Shown piece after piece: positions 26,521-34,391 of a stretch of 64,000 nt of DNA (position 1 is its first letter; each line of letters begins with the position of its first letter). The stretch is from Arthrobacter sp. NIO-1057 (GTDB lineage: Bacteria; Actinomycetota; Actinomycetes; Actinomycetales; Micrococcaceae), in NCBI RefSeq assembly GCF_900094805.1, contig NZ_FMAT01000004.1:124001-188000 (forward strand), given 5' to 3'. The translations under genes were made by a program, and so were the position numbers. The notes beneath the pieces were generated by a model. It was given only the letters and a program-made list of their open reading frames with translations, was not told the DNA's origin and did not search any database.

Positions 26521-27384
26521 TTAGTGTGCGAGGGCATCCTTGATGGCCTTGCCAAGCGAGGTTGGCGCGCGGCCGATGAGCTTTTCCAAATCCCCGGAGT
26601 TCACTTCCAGTGCACCTTCACGAATACGCAGATCAGTATCTACCAAGATGTCAGCAAAAATGGCTGGAACACCCGAATCAGTGTAGATCTCCACTAGCTT
26701 TTCAGGATCCATTTCCTGATAAGCGACATCTTGACGTGCCGCAGCACCGACGGCCGCTGCTAGTTGGCTCAGGGTGAAAGGCTTGTCACCACCCAACTCG
26801 TAAATCTTTCCTGCTTCATTTGATTCCGAGAGCAACACTGCAGCAGCCGCTTCGGCATAGTCCGCACGGGTCGCCGCACTGATTTTGCCATCGCCTGCAG
26901 CGCCGAGAACAACACCGCTGTTCAAGTAACCCAGTAGCTGATCAGTGTAGTTTTCCGTGTACCAGCCGTTGCGTAGCAGGACGTAGTCGATTCCTGAACC
27001 TGCCAGCAGATGCTCGGTGGCGATATGTTCCTGCGCCAGTTTCATGTTGCCGGTCAGGGCATTGGCGATGGAGGTATAGGCGATGAGCTTTACGTTGACC
27101 CGTTGGGCAGCGGTGATGACATTTTCATGCTGCGTGGTCCGCTGACCTACTTCGCTGCCGGAAATCAACAGCAACTTATCGACGCCTTCCAACGCGCTCA
27201 CCAAGCTGGCTTCCGCGTTGTAGTCAGCCACGCGCGTCTGAAGACCCTTGCCGGCCAGCGGCTCTAACTTCTCTGGGGAACGACCAATGGCGATGAGCTG
27301 TTCTGGATCGGCGCCGCGCTTCAGCAATGCGTCGATAACTAACTGACCTAGCTGTCCGGTGGCTCCGGCAATTGCAATATTCAT
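26521..27384 (-). CDS. NAD(P)-binding NmrA/QorB-like oxidoreductase
   Basis: This 287-residue atypical short-chain dehydrogenase has the NAD(P)-binding start IAIAGATGQLGQLVIDALL, AIGRSPEKL after the second strand, LLLISGSEVGQR near residue 72 and IDYVLLRNGWYTENY near 130, as in NAD(P)H:quinone oxidoreductase QorB. It would reduce quinones or act as a redox sensor. In many bacteria such genes sit divergent from an HxlR regulator; none is seen here. The 27385-27675 stretch upstream holds no gene I can support. Confidence 0.82.
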   Translation of the reverse strand: MNIAIAGATGQLGQLVIDALLKRGADPEQLIAIGRSPEKLEPLAGKGLQTRVADYNAEASLVSALEGVDKLLLISGSEVGQRTTQHENVITAAQRVNVKLIAYTSIANALTGNMKLAQEHIATEHLLAGSGIDYVLLRNGWYTENYTDQLLGYLNSGVVLGAAGDGKISAATRADYAEAAAAVLLSESNEAGKIYELGGDKPFTLSQLAAAVGAAARQDVAYQEMDPEKLVEIYTDSGVPAIFADILVDTDLRIREGALEVNSGDLEKLIGRAPTSLGKAIKDALAH

Positions 27385-27675
27385 CTTTGTCCTCTCGTTA
27401 AAGCTTCAAACCATTACAACCGACGCAGTCACTGCAGAATTCCCGAACTATATTTCGTCGCGGTATTAAACTCATAGCCCAGTGGCATTTCAAGCCTTCG
27501 CGTCTTAAAGCGTAAGAGCTGAGAAATGTGTCGGATCTTTACGTGGAATACTGCCCCAATCTCATGCTTGGCCCGCTGATTTATGTCTTGATGACGCTGA
27601 TTAACGTAACTTTTGTCGGGCCGTGGCCTTGGAAGACAAACTTGAATTGTTCGGGCAGTACAACCGAACACCACA

Positions 27676-27759
27676 CCATCCAGAGCGACTGAGAGATCTG
27701 GCTCAACGACGTCGCAGCAACCACCCGACAGGGAGCGGTGCTACAGCCAGGACCGATGG
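27676..27759 (+). ncRNA. SAM riboswitch (SAM-I type) upstream of metNIQ
   Basis: The core reads CCATCCAGAGCGACTGAGAG, TCTGGCTCAACGACGTCGCA, GCAACC, CGGTGCTACAGCCAGGACC and GATGG. It lies 89 bases before metN. The kink-turn strand is AACGA rather than GATNA, a small deviation from the other copies. It should control metN, metI, metQ and the following monooxygenase pair. Confidence 0.9.
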
Positions 27760-27848
27760 AGTACCTTCACTTCGCCTACAAAAATCTGTCAAAACGGATA
27801 TTTCTTAGCGAAGTGCGCTCCGCATAACCAAGCACCAAAGGAGCGATA

Positions 27849-28652
27849 ATGATTCGTCTTGAGAACCTAACGACAACCTTCGGCAAAGGCCAAGACCAGT
27901 TCACTGCTGTCAAAGATGTCTCTCTAGATATTAAGACTGGAAGCATTCACGGCATTATCGGCTTTTCTGGGGCCGGCAAATCTACGTTGCTTCGCAACAT
28001 CAACTTGTTGCAGCGCCCCACCTCGGGGCAGGTCTTTGTTGATGGCGTTGAACTTACCGGTCTGAGCGAAAGCGAGCTACGCAAGCAACGCCATGATATC
28101 GGAATGATTTTCCAGCATTTTAACCTGTTGAATAATCGCACTGCACAACAAAATGTGGAGCTGAATCTGAAATTCGCTGGTGTGCCTAAGAAAGAACGCC
28201 GCGAACGTGCTCTCGAAGCACTGTCCATCGTGGATCTCGCCGATAAGGCTAGCGCGTATCCGGGCCAGCTCTCTGGTGGCCAGAAACAACGCATTTCCAT
28301 TGCTCGTGCGCTCGTCACCGAACCAAAGGTTCTGTTGTGCGACGAGCCAACCAGCGCGGTGGATCCACGGACCACTACTTCGGTACTCCAGTACCTGAGC
28401 GATATCAACACCAGCCTTGGAATTACCACTGTCATCGTCACTCACGAGATGAACGTCATTAAGGCTATTGCCGACAACGTCTCGGTAATGGAAGACGGAG
28501 CCGTAGTTGAAGAGTTCGCATTGAGCTCATTGCAGGATCCAAGCTTCGAACCAATTACGCCTATTGGTCGCTATCTCATCAGCGATGAAATCACGCTCAA
28601 TCGAGCACCCAAGCAGACCCCAAACCTCGGCGCCGACGTAGCGCGCGTATAG
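27849..28652 (+). CDS. metN: Methionine-type ABC transporter ATP-binding protein
   Basis: This 267-residue ATPase has Walker [10 protein letters not shown], the signature [15 protein letters not shown] and Walker [14 protein letters not shown], with MetN-like features such as [11 protein letters not shown]. It powers uptake of methionine or a related organosulfur compound. It stops soon after the ATPase core; typical MetN proteins (about 340 residues) carry a C-terminal NIL/ACT domain that binds methionine and shuts the pump off. That domain is missing, so transinhibition is probably absent. Ribosome site AAAGGAGCG precedes the ATG. Confidence 0.9.
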   Translation: MIRLENLTTTFGKGQDQFTAVKDVSLDIKTGSIHGIIGFSGAGKSTLLRNINLLQRPTSGQVFVDGVELTGLSESELRKQRHDIGMIFQHFNLLNNRTAQQNVELNLKFAGVPKKERRERALEALSIVDLADKASAYPGQLSGGQKQRISIARALVTEPKVLLCDEPTSAVDPRTTTSVLQYLSDINTSLGITTVIVTHEMNVIKAIADNVSVMEDGAVVEEFALSSLQDPSFEPITPIGRYLISDEITLNRAPKQTPNLGADVARV

Positions 28653-28669
28653 AGAAACCTGGATTACCA

Positions 28670-29386
28670 ATGAACTTCACGTCAGTAGTGCTAGCCACGA
28701 GCAACGGCAGCGCAGCAACTTTCAATTTTGACCGTATTCTCGAACTAGCCCCAGAAATCTGGGTGGCTATGGCGCAGACGTTCGCGATGTTGCTGGTGGC
28801 TATCCCAATAGCTATTCTCTTGGGAACTCCACTGGGCATCTGGCTTTATTCCATGTCTCCCAACGGTTTGCGTCCACGACCACGTGTGCACCGAATTGTG
28901 GATGGGCTGGTCAATACGATCCGTTCCTTCCCTTTCCTCATCCTGCTCATTGCCATCATTCCGTTCACCCGATTCGTAGTGGGAACAACTATTGGTACGG
29001 CGGCGGTAATCGTGCCACTGACCATCAACGCGATCCCATATTTCGCTCGTTTTGTTGAACAGAACATTAGCCAGTTGGGCAACGGTGTGGTTGAGGCAGC
29101 TCAGGCTATGGGCGCGAGCCGAGGTCAGATTATTCGGGAAGTGCTCTTGGTTGAGGCTAAACCCGCGTTGCTGTCTTCCATCACCATCATGACCGTCAGC
29201 TTTATCTCGTACTCGGCTATGGCCGGTTTGGTCGGTGGCGGCGGTATCGGCGACTTCGCCATCCGCTACGGCTACTACCGCTACGAAACCGGAGTCATGC
29301 TGCTGGCTATTGTTCTGATGATCTTGCTGGTCCATGCCGTTCAATTCATTGGAACCCGGCTATCGCGCGCCGCTGACAAGCGCTAA
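28670..29386 (+). CDS. metI: Methionine-type ABC transporter permease
   Basis: This 238-residue membrane protein has about five hydrophobic segments, the MetI-type motif VNTIRSFPFLILLIAIIPFT near residue 82 and the EAAQAMGASRGQIIREVLL coupling loop near 145, followed by GLVGGGGIGDFAIRYGYYRY. It forms the transport channel with MetN and MetQ. It starts 17 bases after metN and precedes metQ by 45 bases. Confidence 0.92.
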   Translation: MNFTSVVLATSNGSAATFNFDRILELAPEIWVAMAQTFAMLLVAIPIAILLGTPLGIWLYSMSPNGLRPRPRVHRIVDGLVNTIRSFPFLILLIAIIPFTRFVVGTTIGTAAVIVPLTINAIPYFARFVEQNISQLGNGVVEAAQAMGASRGQIIREVLLVEAKPALLSSITIMTVSFISYSAMAGLVGGGGIGDFAIRYGYYRYETGVMLLAIVLMILLVHAVQFIGTRLSRAADKR

Positions 29387-29431
29387 ACACTAAATCTCAT
29401 TCAACTCGCAATTCACCAAAGGACAAATACC

Positions 29432-30304
29432 ATGGCTTTATCTCGTCGTACCTTCTTGAGCTTCACTGCCGGCTCCGCTGCAATCCTGGCGCTGACATCT
29501 TGCGGCCTTGCTGGTGGCCAAGCCGCTGGCTCAGGCGACAAGACCATCAAGGTTATTGTTACCGAGTCCGCCCCGTCGCAGGAACCAACCAAAATCGCGC
29601 AGAAGCTACTAGCAGAAAAGGGCTGGACTCTTGAAGCCACCTACGTCACCGACATCGTGCAGCCAAACCACGTAGTATCCAACGGCGAATACGATGCCAA
29701 CTTCTTCCAGCACGGCGCCTACCTTGAACAGTTCAAGAAGGATCAGAACGTGGATGTGGAGCCTGCCTTCTACATGTACAGCTCACCAGCAGGCGTCTAC
29801 TCGAAGAAATACGATGACATCAAAGACTTGCCCGATGGTGCCACCATCGCCCTGCCAGTAGACACTGCAAACAACGGCCGCGCTTTGGCTTTGCTGGACA
29901 AAGCTGGGGTGTTGAAAGTGACCGAGGGCAAGAGCGTGATCCACTTGTCGCAGAATGACATTCTGGAGAACCCGAAGAACTTCAAATTTGTTGAAGTAGA
30001 TCAGCAGTCATTGTCCAAGACTCTCCCCGACGTAGACGCAGGATTCCTCTTCGCCCGCCTTGGAGCCGAAATTGGGCTCAACCCCAGTGACGCGTTGCTG
30101 TTCGAAGAGGAAGAAGACGCTCTTCCTTACATCAACATCATCGGTGCAAAGCCCGGATTCACCGACACCGAAAAGGGTAAAGCCCTCGAAGAGGCGTACC
30201 ACTCTGATGAGGTGCGTGAATGGTATGCAAACTACCTTGATGGTGCTTTGGGCACCCCGTGGGATCGCGACCTAGAAGCGGATTTCGCGACCTGGAACAA
30301 GTAA
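29432..30304 (+). CDS. metQ: Methionine-type ABC transporter lipoprotein
   Basis: This 290-residue NlpA-family binding protein starts MALSRRTFLSFTAGSAAILA and has a lipobox LTSC at residues 22-25, so it is anchored on the outside of the membrane. The SRRTFL stretch resembles a Tat signal. Family features include SQEPTKIAQKLLAEKGW, YDANFFQHGAYLEQF, VALPVDTANNGRAL-like residues near 150 and the C-terminal YHSDEVREWY. It captures methionine or an organosulfur ligand for MetNI. Given the two monooxygenases that follow, the ligand may be an organosulfur compound rather than methionine. Confidence 0.92.
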   Translation: MALSRRTFLSFTAGSAAILALTSCGLAGGQAAGSGDKTIKVIVTESAPSQEPTKIAQKLLAEKGWTLEATYVTDIVQPNHVVSNGEYDANFFQHGAYLEQFKKDQNVDVEPAFYMYSSPAGVYSKKYDDIKDLPDGATIALPVDTANNGRALALLDKAGVLKVTEGKSVIHLSQNDILENPKNFKFVEVDQQSLSKTLPDVDAGFLFARLGAEIGLNPSDALLFEEEEDALPYINIIGAKPGFTDTEKGKALEEAYHSDEVREWYANYLDGALGTPWDRDLEADFATWNK

Positions 30305-30399
30305 ACGGTCTGGCTCCACGGCACACCTCTGTAGTGCCGTGGGGGTAGCCGCTTTCCTTGTCCTTTTACTTGAATAGTGACGCCCTGTAGGGAGAACCA

Positions 30400-31617
30400 A
30401 TGACGACTATTGCTACGGCAGCAACCGAAAGCCGATATCAGGAACTTCTAGATCGCTTCGGTTCGGTCTTCGCCAAGATTGCTGAAGGCGCCTGCGAACG
30501 CGAACAAAACCGAATTCTGCCCTTCGAACAGGTGCAGTGGCTTAAAGAGGCCGGATTCACGACCCTGCGAGTGCCAGAAAGCCACGGTGGAACCCCGATC
30601 AGCCATGAGCACCTATTCCGTTTGCTCATTGAGCTTGCTGCGGCAGATTCAAACGTTGCCCACCTGTTGCGCAGTCACTTCTCCTTTGTTGAAACGATCT
30701 CCCTGCAGCCTCAAGAATTCCAGGACCGCTGGTTCCCGAAAGTACTGCAAGGACAGATCTTCGGTAACGCCGCGACCGAACGTGGTGGCAATGCCTTGGG
30801 CACCACGAATACCAAGCTGGTGAAGACAGATGACGGCTGGGTTTTGCGTGGGGAAAAGTACTACACCACAGGTTCGATTTTTGCTGACTGGGTCGTGGTG
30901 ATGGCAACGACCGAGGGAGTGGAAGGGCGCCAGTACGCGATCGTAGACCGCAATGCCCACGGGGTACAGATTCTTGATGACTGGGACGGTTTTGGTCAGC
31001 CACTAACCGGTACTGGAACCGCCATTTTCACTGATGTTCCGGTGGAGCCAGGCAACATTATTCAGCGCAAGGTCGCTTCTACCCTTGAACCTGCCTTCTT
31101 CCAGCTGTGTCTGCTTTCGGTGCTGGTGGGTATCGGCAAGGCAGCACGAAATGAAGCGGCAAGTATTGTCTCGAACAGAACTCGTACGTTCAACACCGGT
31201 TCAGGTTCTCTGTTTAAGGATGACCCGCAGATTCAAGAATTAGTAGGACGTCTAGCTGCGAACGTATTCGCCGCCGAATCCATTGTTATTACCGCCGCCC
31301 GCGAGCTTGATGCGGCCCATGACCTGCAACTAGGACTGGACTCGGACGCTGCCTATTTGCGGGCAGAGTTGGCCGTCCAGCAGGCCCACGTGGCCACACC
31401 CAAACTGATCTTGGATGCCACCAGTGAACTATTTGACGTCACCGGAGCATCAGCGGTGTCAACCTCTAAATCACTGGACCGGTTCTGGCGCAACGCACGT
31501 ACGGTGGCCACCCACAACCCGGTGGCTTTCAAAGCGCGTTCCGTGGGGGACTACTTCATCAACGGCACCATCCCGACAGGACTGAATTCCATCGGTGAAG
31601 CGAAGGTAGGCAAATAG
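30400..31617 (+). CDS. SfnB/DszC-like flavin monooxygenase (acyl-CoA dehydrogenase fold)
   Basis: This 405-residue protein is a paralog of the one at 23155 without its N-terminal extension. It shares FGNAATERGGNALGTTNTK near residue 125, GEKYYTTGSIFADWV near 155, ILDDWDGFGQPLTGTGTA near 193 and the C-terminal SLDRFWRNARTVATHNPVAF near 363. It should be an FMNH2-dependent oxygenase acting on a sulfur compound brought in by MetNIQ. It lies 95 bases after metQ and 2 bases before the NtaA-like gene, in the riboswitch-controlled operon. Confidence 0.8.
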   Translation: MTTIATAATESRYQELLDRFGSVFAKIAEGACEREQNRILPFEQVQWLKEAGFTTLRVPESHGGTPISHEHLFRLLIELAAADSNVAHLLRSHFSFVETISLQPQEFQDRWFPKVLQGQIFGNAATERGGNALGTTNTKLVKTDDGWVLRGEKYYTTGSIFADWVVVMATTEGVEGRQYAIVDRNAHGVQILDDWDGFGQPLTGTGTAIFTDVPVEPGNIIQRKVASTLEPAFFQLCLLSVLVGIGKAARNEAASIVSNRTRTFNTGSGSLFKDDPQIQELVGRLAANVFAAESIVITAARELDAAHDLQLGLDSDAAYLRAELAVQQAHVATPKLILDATSELFDVTGASAVSTSKSLDRFWRNARTVATHNPVAFKARSVGDYFINGTIPTGLNSIGEAKVGK

Positions 31618-31619
31618 TC

Positions 31620-33038
31620 ATGGCAACTTTCCAAGAACGTCCACGCTTGCTGCTCTCAGCATTCTTGATGAATACCTCAAGTCATATCCTTGGCGGAATG
31701 TGGCGTCATCCCGAAGCTCAACAGCACCGTTTTAGTGAACTGGGCTTGTGGGTGGATCTGGCGAAAAAACTAGAGGACGCAAAATTTGATGCGTTGTTCT
31801 TTGCCGATGTTGTTGGCCTATATGGAGACCATGAAGGTGGTTGGGCCTCGCATGTGCGCAAGGGATTACAGGTTCCTAGCCATGACCCGCTGGTCCTGCT
31901 TTCCGCACTGGCGGCTGGAACCAAGGACATTGGATTGGCCATGACCAGTTCGGTCATTCAGAGCCACCCATTCCAGTTCGCACGACAGATTTCTACCCTA
32001 GATCATCTGTCGCAGGGTCGTGTGGCATGGAATATCGTCACCAGCGTGCTGGAAAACGCTCACCGTAATTTTGGTGGCAAAGACTTAGTTGCCCATGATG
32101 ATCGTTATGGTTGGGCTGAAGAGTACGTTGAGGCCGCTTACAAACTCTGGGAAGGGTCGTGGGAAGACGACGCCCTGCTCGCAGATAAGCAGGCGGGTCT
32201 CTACGCTGATCCGAGCAAGGTCAATAAGATCAACCATCGTGGCGACTTCTACTCCATTGATGGGCCACACCTAGCTCTGCCTAGCGCTCAACGTACTCCG
32301 TTCCTCTTCCAAGCCGGTTCCTCAGCTCGTGGTTCGCAATTTGCGGCAACCCATGCCGAGGCGACTTTCCTCTTTGCTCCGCATGCACAGTATGTTGCCA
32401 AGAAGAATGCGCAGCTGATCGAGAACCTAGCTGCCGCGGGACGCAACCGTGAAGACATTAAGGTCTTTGCTGGTTTGTCCTTTGTCGTGGGATCCACCGA
32501 GGCTGAAGCTAAGGCCTTGGAAGCAGAATACGACGAGTATCTGGACCTGGATGCGATTATTGCGCACATCGGTGGCGGGTTGGGTGTTGATCTTGGTGGG
32601 CTGGATCTAGATACCCCATTGGGGCAGATTCACACCGAGGGTGCCCAAGGTGTACTTGAAGCTGTTAAGGCTTCGGTTCCTGGCGGCAACCCGACGCTGA
32701 AGGATCTGGCCCACTATCGTGCGAAGGCTCAACAAATCGTGGGTACCCCGGAAAGCATAGTAGATGAATTAGAACAGTGGCAGGATGCGGGAATTGATGG
32801 CTTGAACATCATGAATCACGTGTTGCCAGGATCTTATGACAACTTCATCGAGGGTGTACTTCCAGAACTGCGTCGCCGTGGGCTGGCGCAAAGCGAGTAC
32901 GAGCAGGGAAGCCTGCGTCAGAAGGTCTTTGGGCGAGGAGATTACCTGCCAGAGAATCATCCGGCGTCCCAATACCGGGGTGCTTTTTCTCAGCTGAGCG
33001 CAGCGAATACTGAGGCCGCGGCTCAACTGCAAAGCTAG
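31620..33038 (+). CDS. NtaA/SnaA/DszA-like FMN-dependent monooxygenase
   Basis: This 472-residue LLM flavoprotein is a paralog of the one at 24547: LLSAFLMNTSSHILGGMWRH at the start, ALFFADVVGLYGDH, GRVAWNIVTSVLENAHRNFG near residue 140, TPFLFQAGSSARGSQFA near 225 and the C-terminal YEQGSLRQKVFG. It should complete C-S or C-N cleavage with reduced flavin. It is the last gene of the metNIQ operon, with its ATG 2 bases after the previous stop, and is followed by a strong terminator. No flavin reductase is encoded in the operon. Confidence 0.85.
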   Translation: MATFQERPRLLLSAFLMNTSSHILGGMWRHPEAQQHRFSELGLWVDLAKKLEDAKFDALFFADVVGLYGDHEGGWASHVRKGLQVPSHDPLVLLSALAAGTKDIGLAMTSSVIQSHPFQFARQISTLDHLSQGRVAWNIVTSVLENAHRNFGGKDLVAHDDRYGWAEEYVEAAYKLWEGSWEDDALLADKQAGLYADPSKVNKINHRGDFYSIDGPHLALPSAQRTPFLFQAGSSARGSQFAATHAEATFLFAPHAQYVAKKNAQLIENLAAAGRNREDIKVFAGLSFVVGSTEAEAKALEAEYDEYLDLDAIIAHIGGGLGVDLGGLDLDTPLGQIHTEGAQGVLEAVKASVPGGNPTLKDLAHYRAKAQQIVGTPESIVDELEQWQDAGIDGLNIMNHVLPGSYDNFIEGVLPELRRRGLAQSEYEQGSLRQKVFGRGDYLPENHPASQYRGAFSQLSAANTEAAAQLQS

Positions 33039-33053
33039 TGAACCGATTTTGAT

Positions 33054-33088
33054 AAGGGCGGTGGAGGTCAATCACCTCCACCGCCCTT
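33054..33088 (+). terminator. Terminator of the metNIQ-monooxygenase operon
   Basis: AAGGGCGGTGGAGGT pairs perfectly with ACCTCCACCGCCCTT around a 5-base loop. No long T-run follows on the plus strand, but the stem is strong and well placed. Confidence 0.75.
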
Positions 33089-33143
33089 AGTAGCTCCTGC
33101 GCGAGCAATCCATCGGGGTCTAAATCCGGGTAAGGTGTCGAGC

Positions 33144-33560
33144 ATGGAGAACAATCACGTCAATGATCCGCAGGTGATTCGTCGTCTTTTGGGCACCCCG
33201 GGGCGTTGGGCCGTAGTGGGCCTGACCAATAATCCAACGCGTGTGGCACCGAGTATTGCCCGATTCCTCCGTGACGAACTCTCCATGCAGATTATTCCGG
33301 TGTCACTGGATGCTCAGAGTGTCATGGGAGAGCAAGGGTATGCGCAACTGGCCGATATTCCTGGTCCTATCGATGTGGTTGACTGTTTTGTGAATTCTTC
33401 AAAAGTCGGCGACATCGTTGATCAAGCCATTAGCGTTGGCGCCAAGGCAGTGTGGATGCAACTGGGCGTCATCGATCAAGATGCAGCGCAACGTGCCAAA
33501 GACGCTGGGTTGGATGTAGTGATGAATACCTGCCCGAAGATTGAATACCCATTTCGGTAA
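33144..33560 (+). CDS. CoA-binding domain protein (YccU family), second copy
   Basis: This 138-residue protein has the CoA-binding fold: RRLLGTPGRWAVVGLTNNPT near the start, IDVVDCFVNSSKVGDIVDQA near 80, AVWMQLGVIDQDAAQRAKDA and the end motif VMNTCPKIEYP with the conserved Cys. It is a shorter paralog of the protein at 1930-2424. I chose the ATG at 33144; a GTG at 33135 is in frame just upstream. Two small genes follow closely, so the three probably share a transcript. Confidence 0.8.
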   Translation: MENNHVNDPQVIRRLLGTPGRWAVVGLTNNPTRVAPSIARFLRDELSMQIIPVSLDAQSVMGEQGYAQLADIPGPIDVVDCFVNSSKVGDIVDQAISVGAKAVWMQLGVIDQDAAQRAKDAGLDVVMNTCPKIEYPFR

Positions 33561-33571
33561 CCGAGGTGAGC

Positions 33572-33991
33572 ATGACTAACCGCAACGGCCAAGAGTCACT
33601 TGAGAATCAATGGGCACAACTGTGCTTGAGCATGCCCTGTTCTTTTGCGGATTATCCATTCGGACCAGAGAACACAGTGTTTAAGGTTCATGGTAAGGAC
33701 AAGAGCAAGTCGAAGATGTTTGGGCTGCTGATGAATGTTCGAGGTGATCTGGTTCTTAATCTGAAGTGTGAGCCAGCATTGGCAGATCAGCAGCGTAGCG
33801 AACATCCGGAAATCACGCCGGGTTATCACATGAACAAAAAGCACTGGAACTCGATCCGTGCGGGACTCGACCTAGATTTTCTGCGAGAGTTGGTTGAAGA
33901 CTCTTATGATCTTGTCGTCGAGGGAATGCCTCAACGGGATAAAGAATACATTCGCTTGCAAGACACTATCGGTCAAGAAGCCCTAGACTAG
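33572..33991 (+). CDS. MmcQ/YjbR family protein
   Basis: This 139-residue protein has the MmcQ/YjbR (double-wing, CyaY-like fold) features: LSMPCSFADYPFGPENTVFK near residue 20, FGLLMNVRGDLVLNLKCEP near 50, PGYHMNKKHWNSI near 85 and a C-terminal DSYDLVVEGMP. These proteins may bind DNA; the function is not established. The ATG at 33572 has GAGG before it, while an in-frame GTG lies two codons upstream. Confidence 0.82.
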   Translation: MTNRNGQESLENQWAQLCLSMPCSFADYPFGPENTVFKVHGKDKSKSKMFGLLMNVRGDLVLNLKCEPALADQQRSEHPEITPGYHMNKKHWNSIRAGLDLDFLRELVEDSYDLVVEGMPQRDKEYIRLQDTIGQEALD

Positions 33992-33995
33992 AAGC

Positions 33996-34319
33996 ATGTA
34001 CTTCATCGTTGTTAAATATCAGGTAAAGCCAGAAAACACCGAAAATTTCATGGACCAAGTAGCAGAGTTCACCCAGGCCACCCGCGCCGAAGAAGGGAAC
34101 CTCTGGTTCGATTGGTCAGTGAGCGTGGAGGACCCCAACGAATTCGTACTCGTTGAAGCCTTCCGCGATGATGAGGCAGCTGCAGCCCACGTAAACTCCG
34201 CACACTTCGCAGCAGGCATTGAATCCATGCGCCCGTTGTTGGTTTCCACTCCGAAGATCGTCTCACGCAAGGTGGACGGCGAAGACTGGGACACCATGGG
34301 CGAACTGGTGATCGACTAG
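33996..34319 (+). CDS. Antibiotic biosynthesis monooxygenase (ABM)-domain protein
   Basis: This 107-residue protein is a single dimeric ferredoxin-like ABM domain: KYQVKPENTENFMDQVAEFT, ATRAEEGNLWFDWSVSVEDP near residue 35 and FVLVEAFRDDEAAAAHVNSA near 57. Relatives are cofactor-free quinol monooxygenases (YgiN type) or haem-degrading enzymes; the conserved His near residue 66 fits YgiN. It starts 4 bases after the MmcQ-like gene and is followed by a strong terminator. Confidence 0.82.
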   Translation: MYFIVVKYQVKPENTENFMDQVAEFTQATRAEEGNLWFDWSVSVEDPNEFVLVEAFRDDEAAAAHVNSAHFAAGIESMRPLLVSTPKIVSRKVDGEDWDTMGELVID

Positions 34320-34329
34320 TTTCCAACGC

Positions 34330-34379
34330 AAATAAAGGAAGGAACCGCGAGAAAATTCTCGCGGTTCCTTCCTTTATTT
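34330..34379. terminator. Bidirectional terminator
   Basis: A perfect stem of more than 20 bases (AAATAAAGGAAGGAACCGCG onward) separates the ABM gene from the convergent 5'-nucleotidase gene, with A-rich and T-rich ends serving both directions. Confidence 0.92.
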
Positions 34380-34391
34380 CATGCCTTCAGG

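Noticed and set aside
27429-27674. 81-codon minus-strand frame upstream of the metNIQ riboswitch, considered as an HxlR regulator remnant
   Set aside because: No stretch in any frame resembles HxlR or another known family, and there is no ribosome site.
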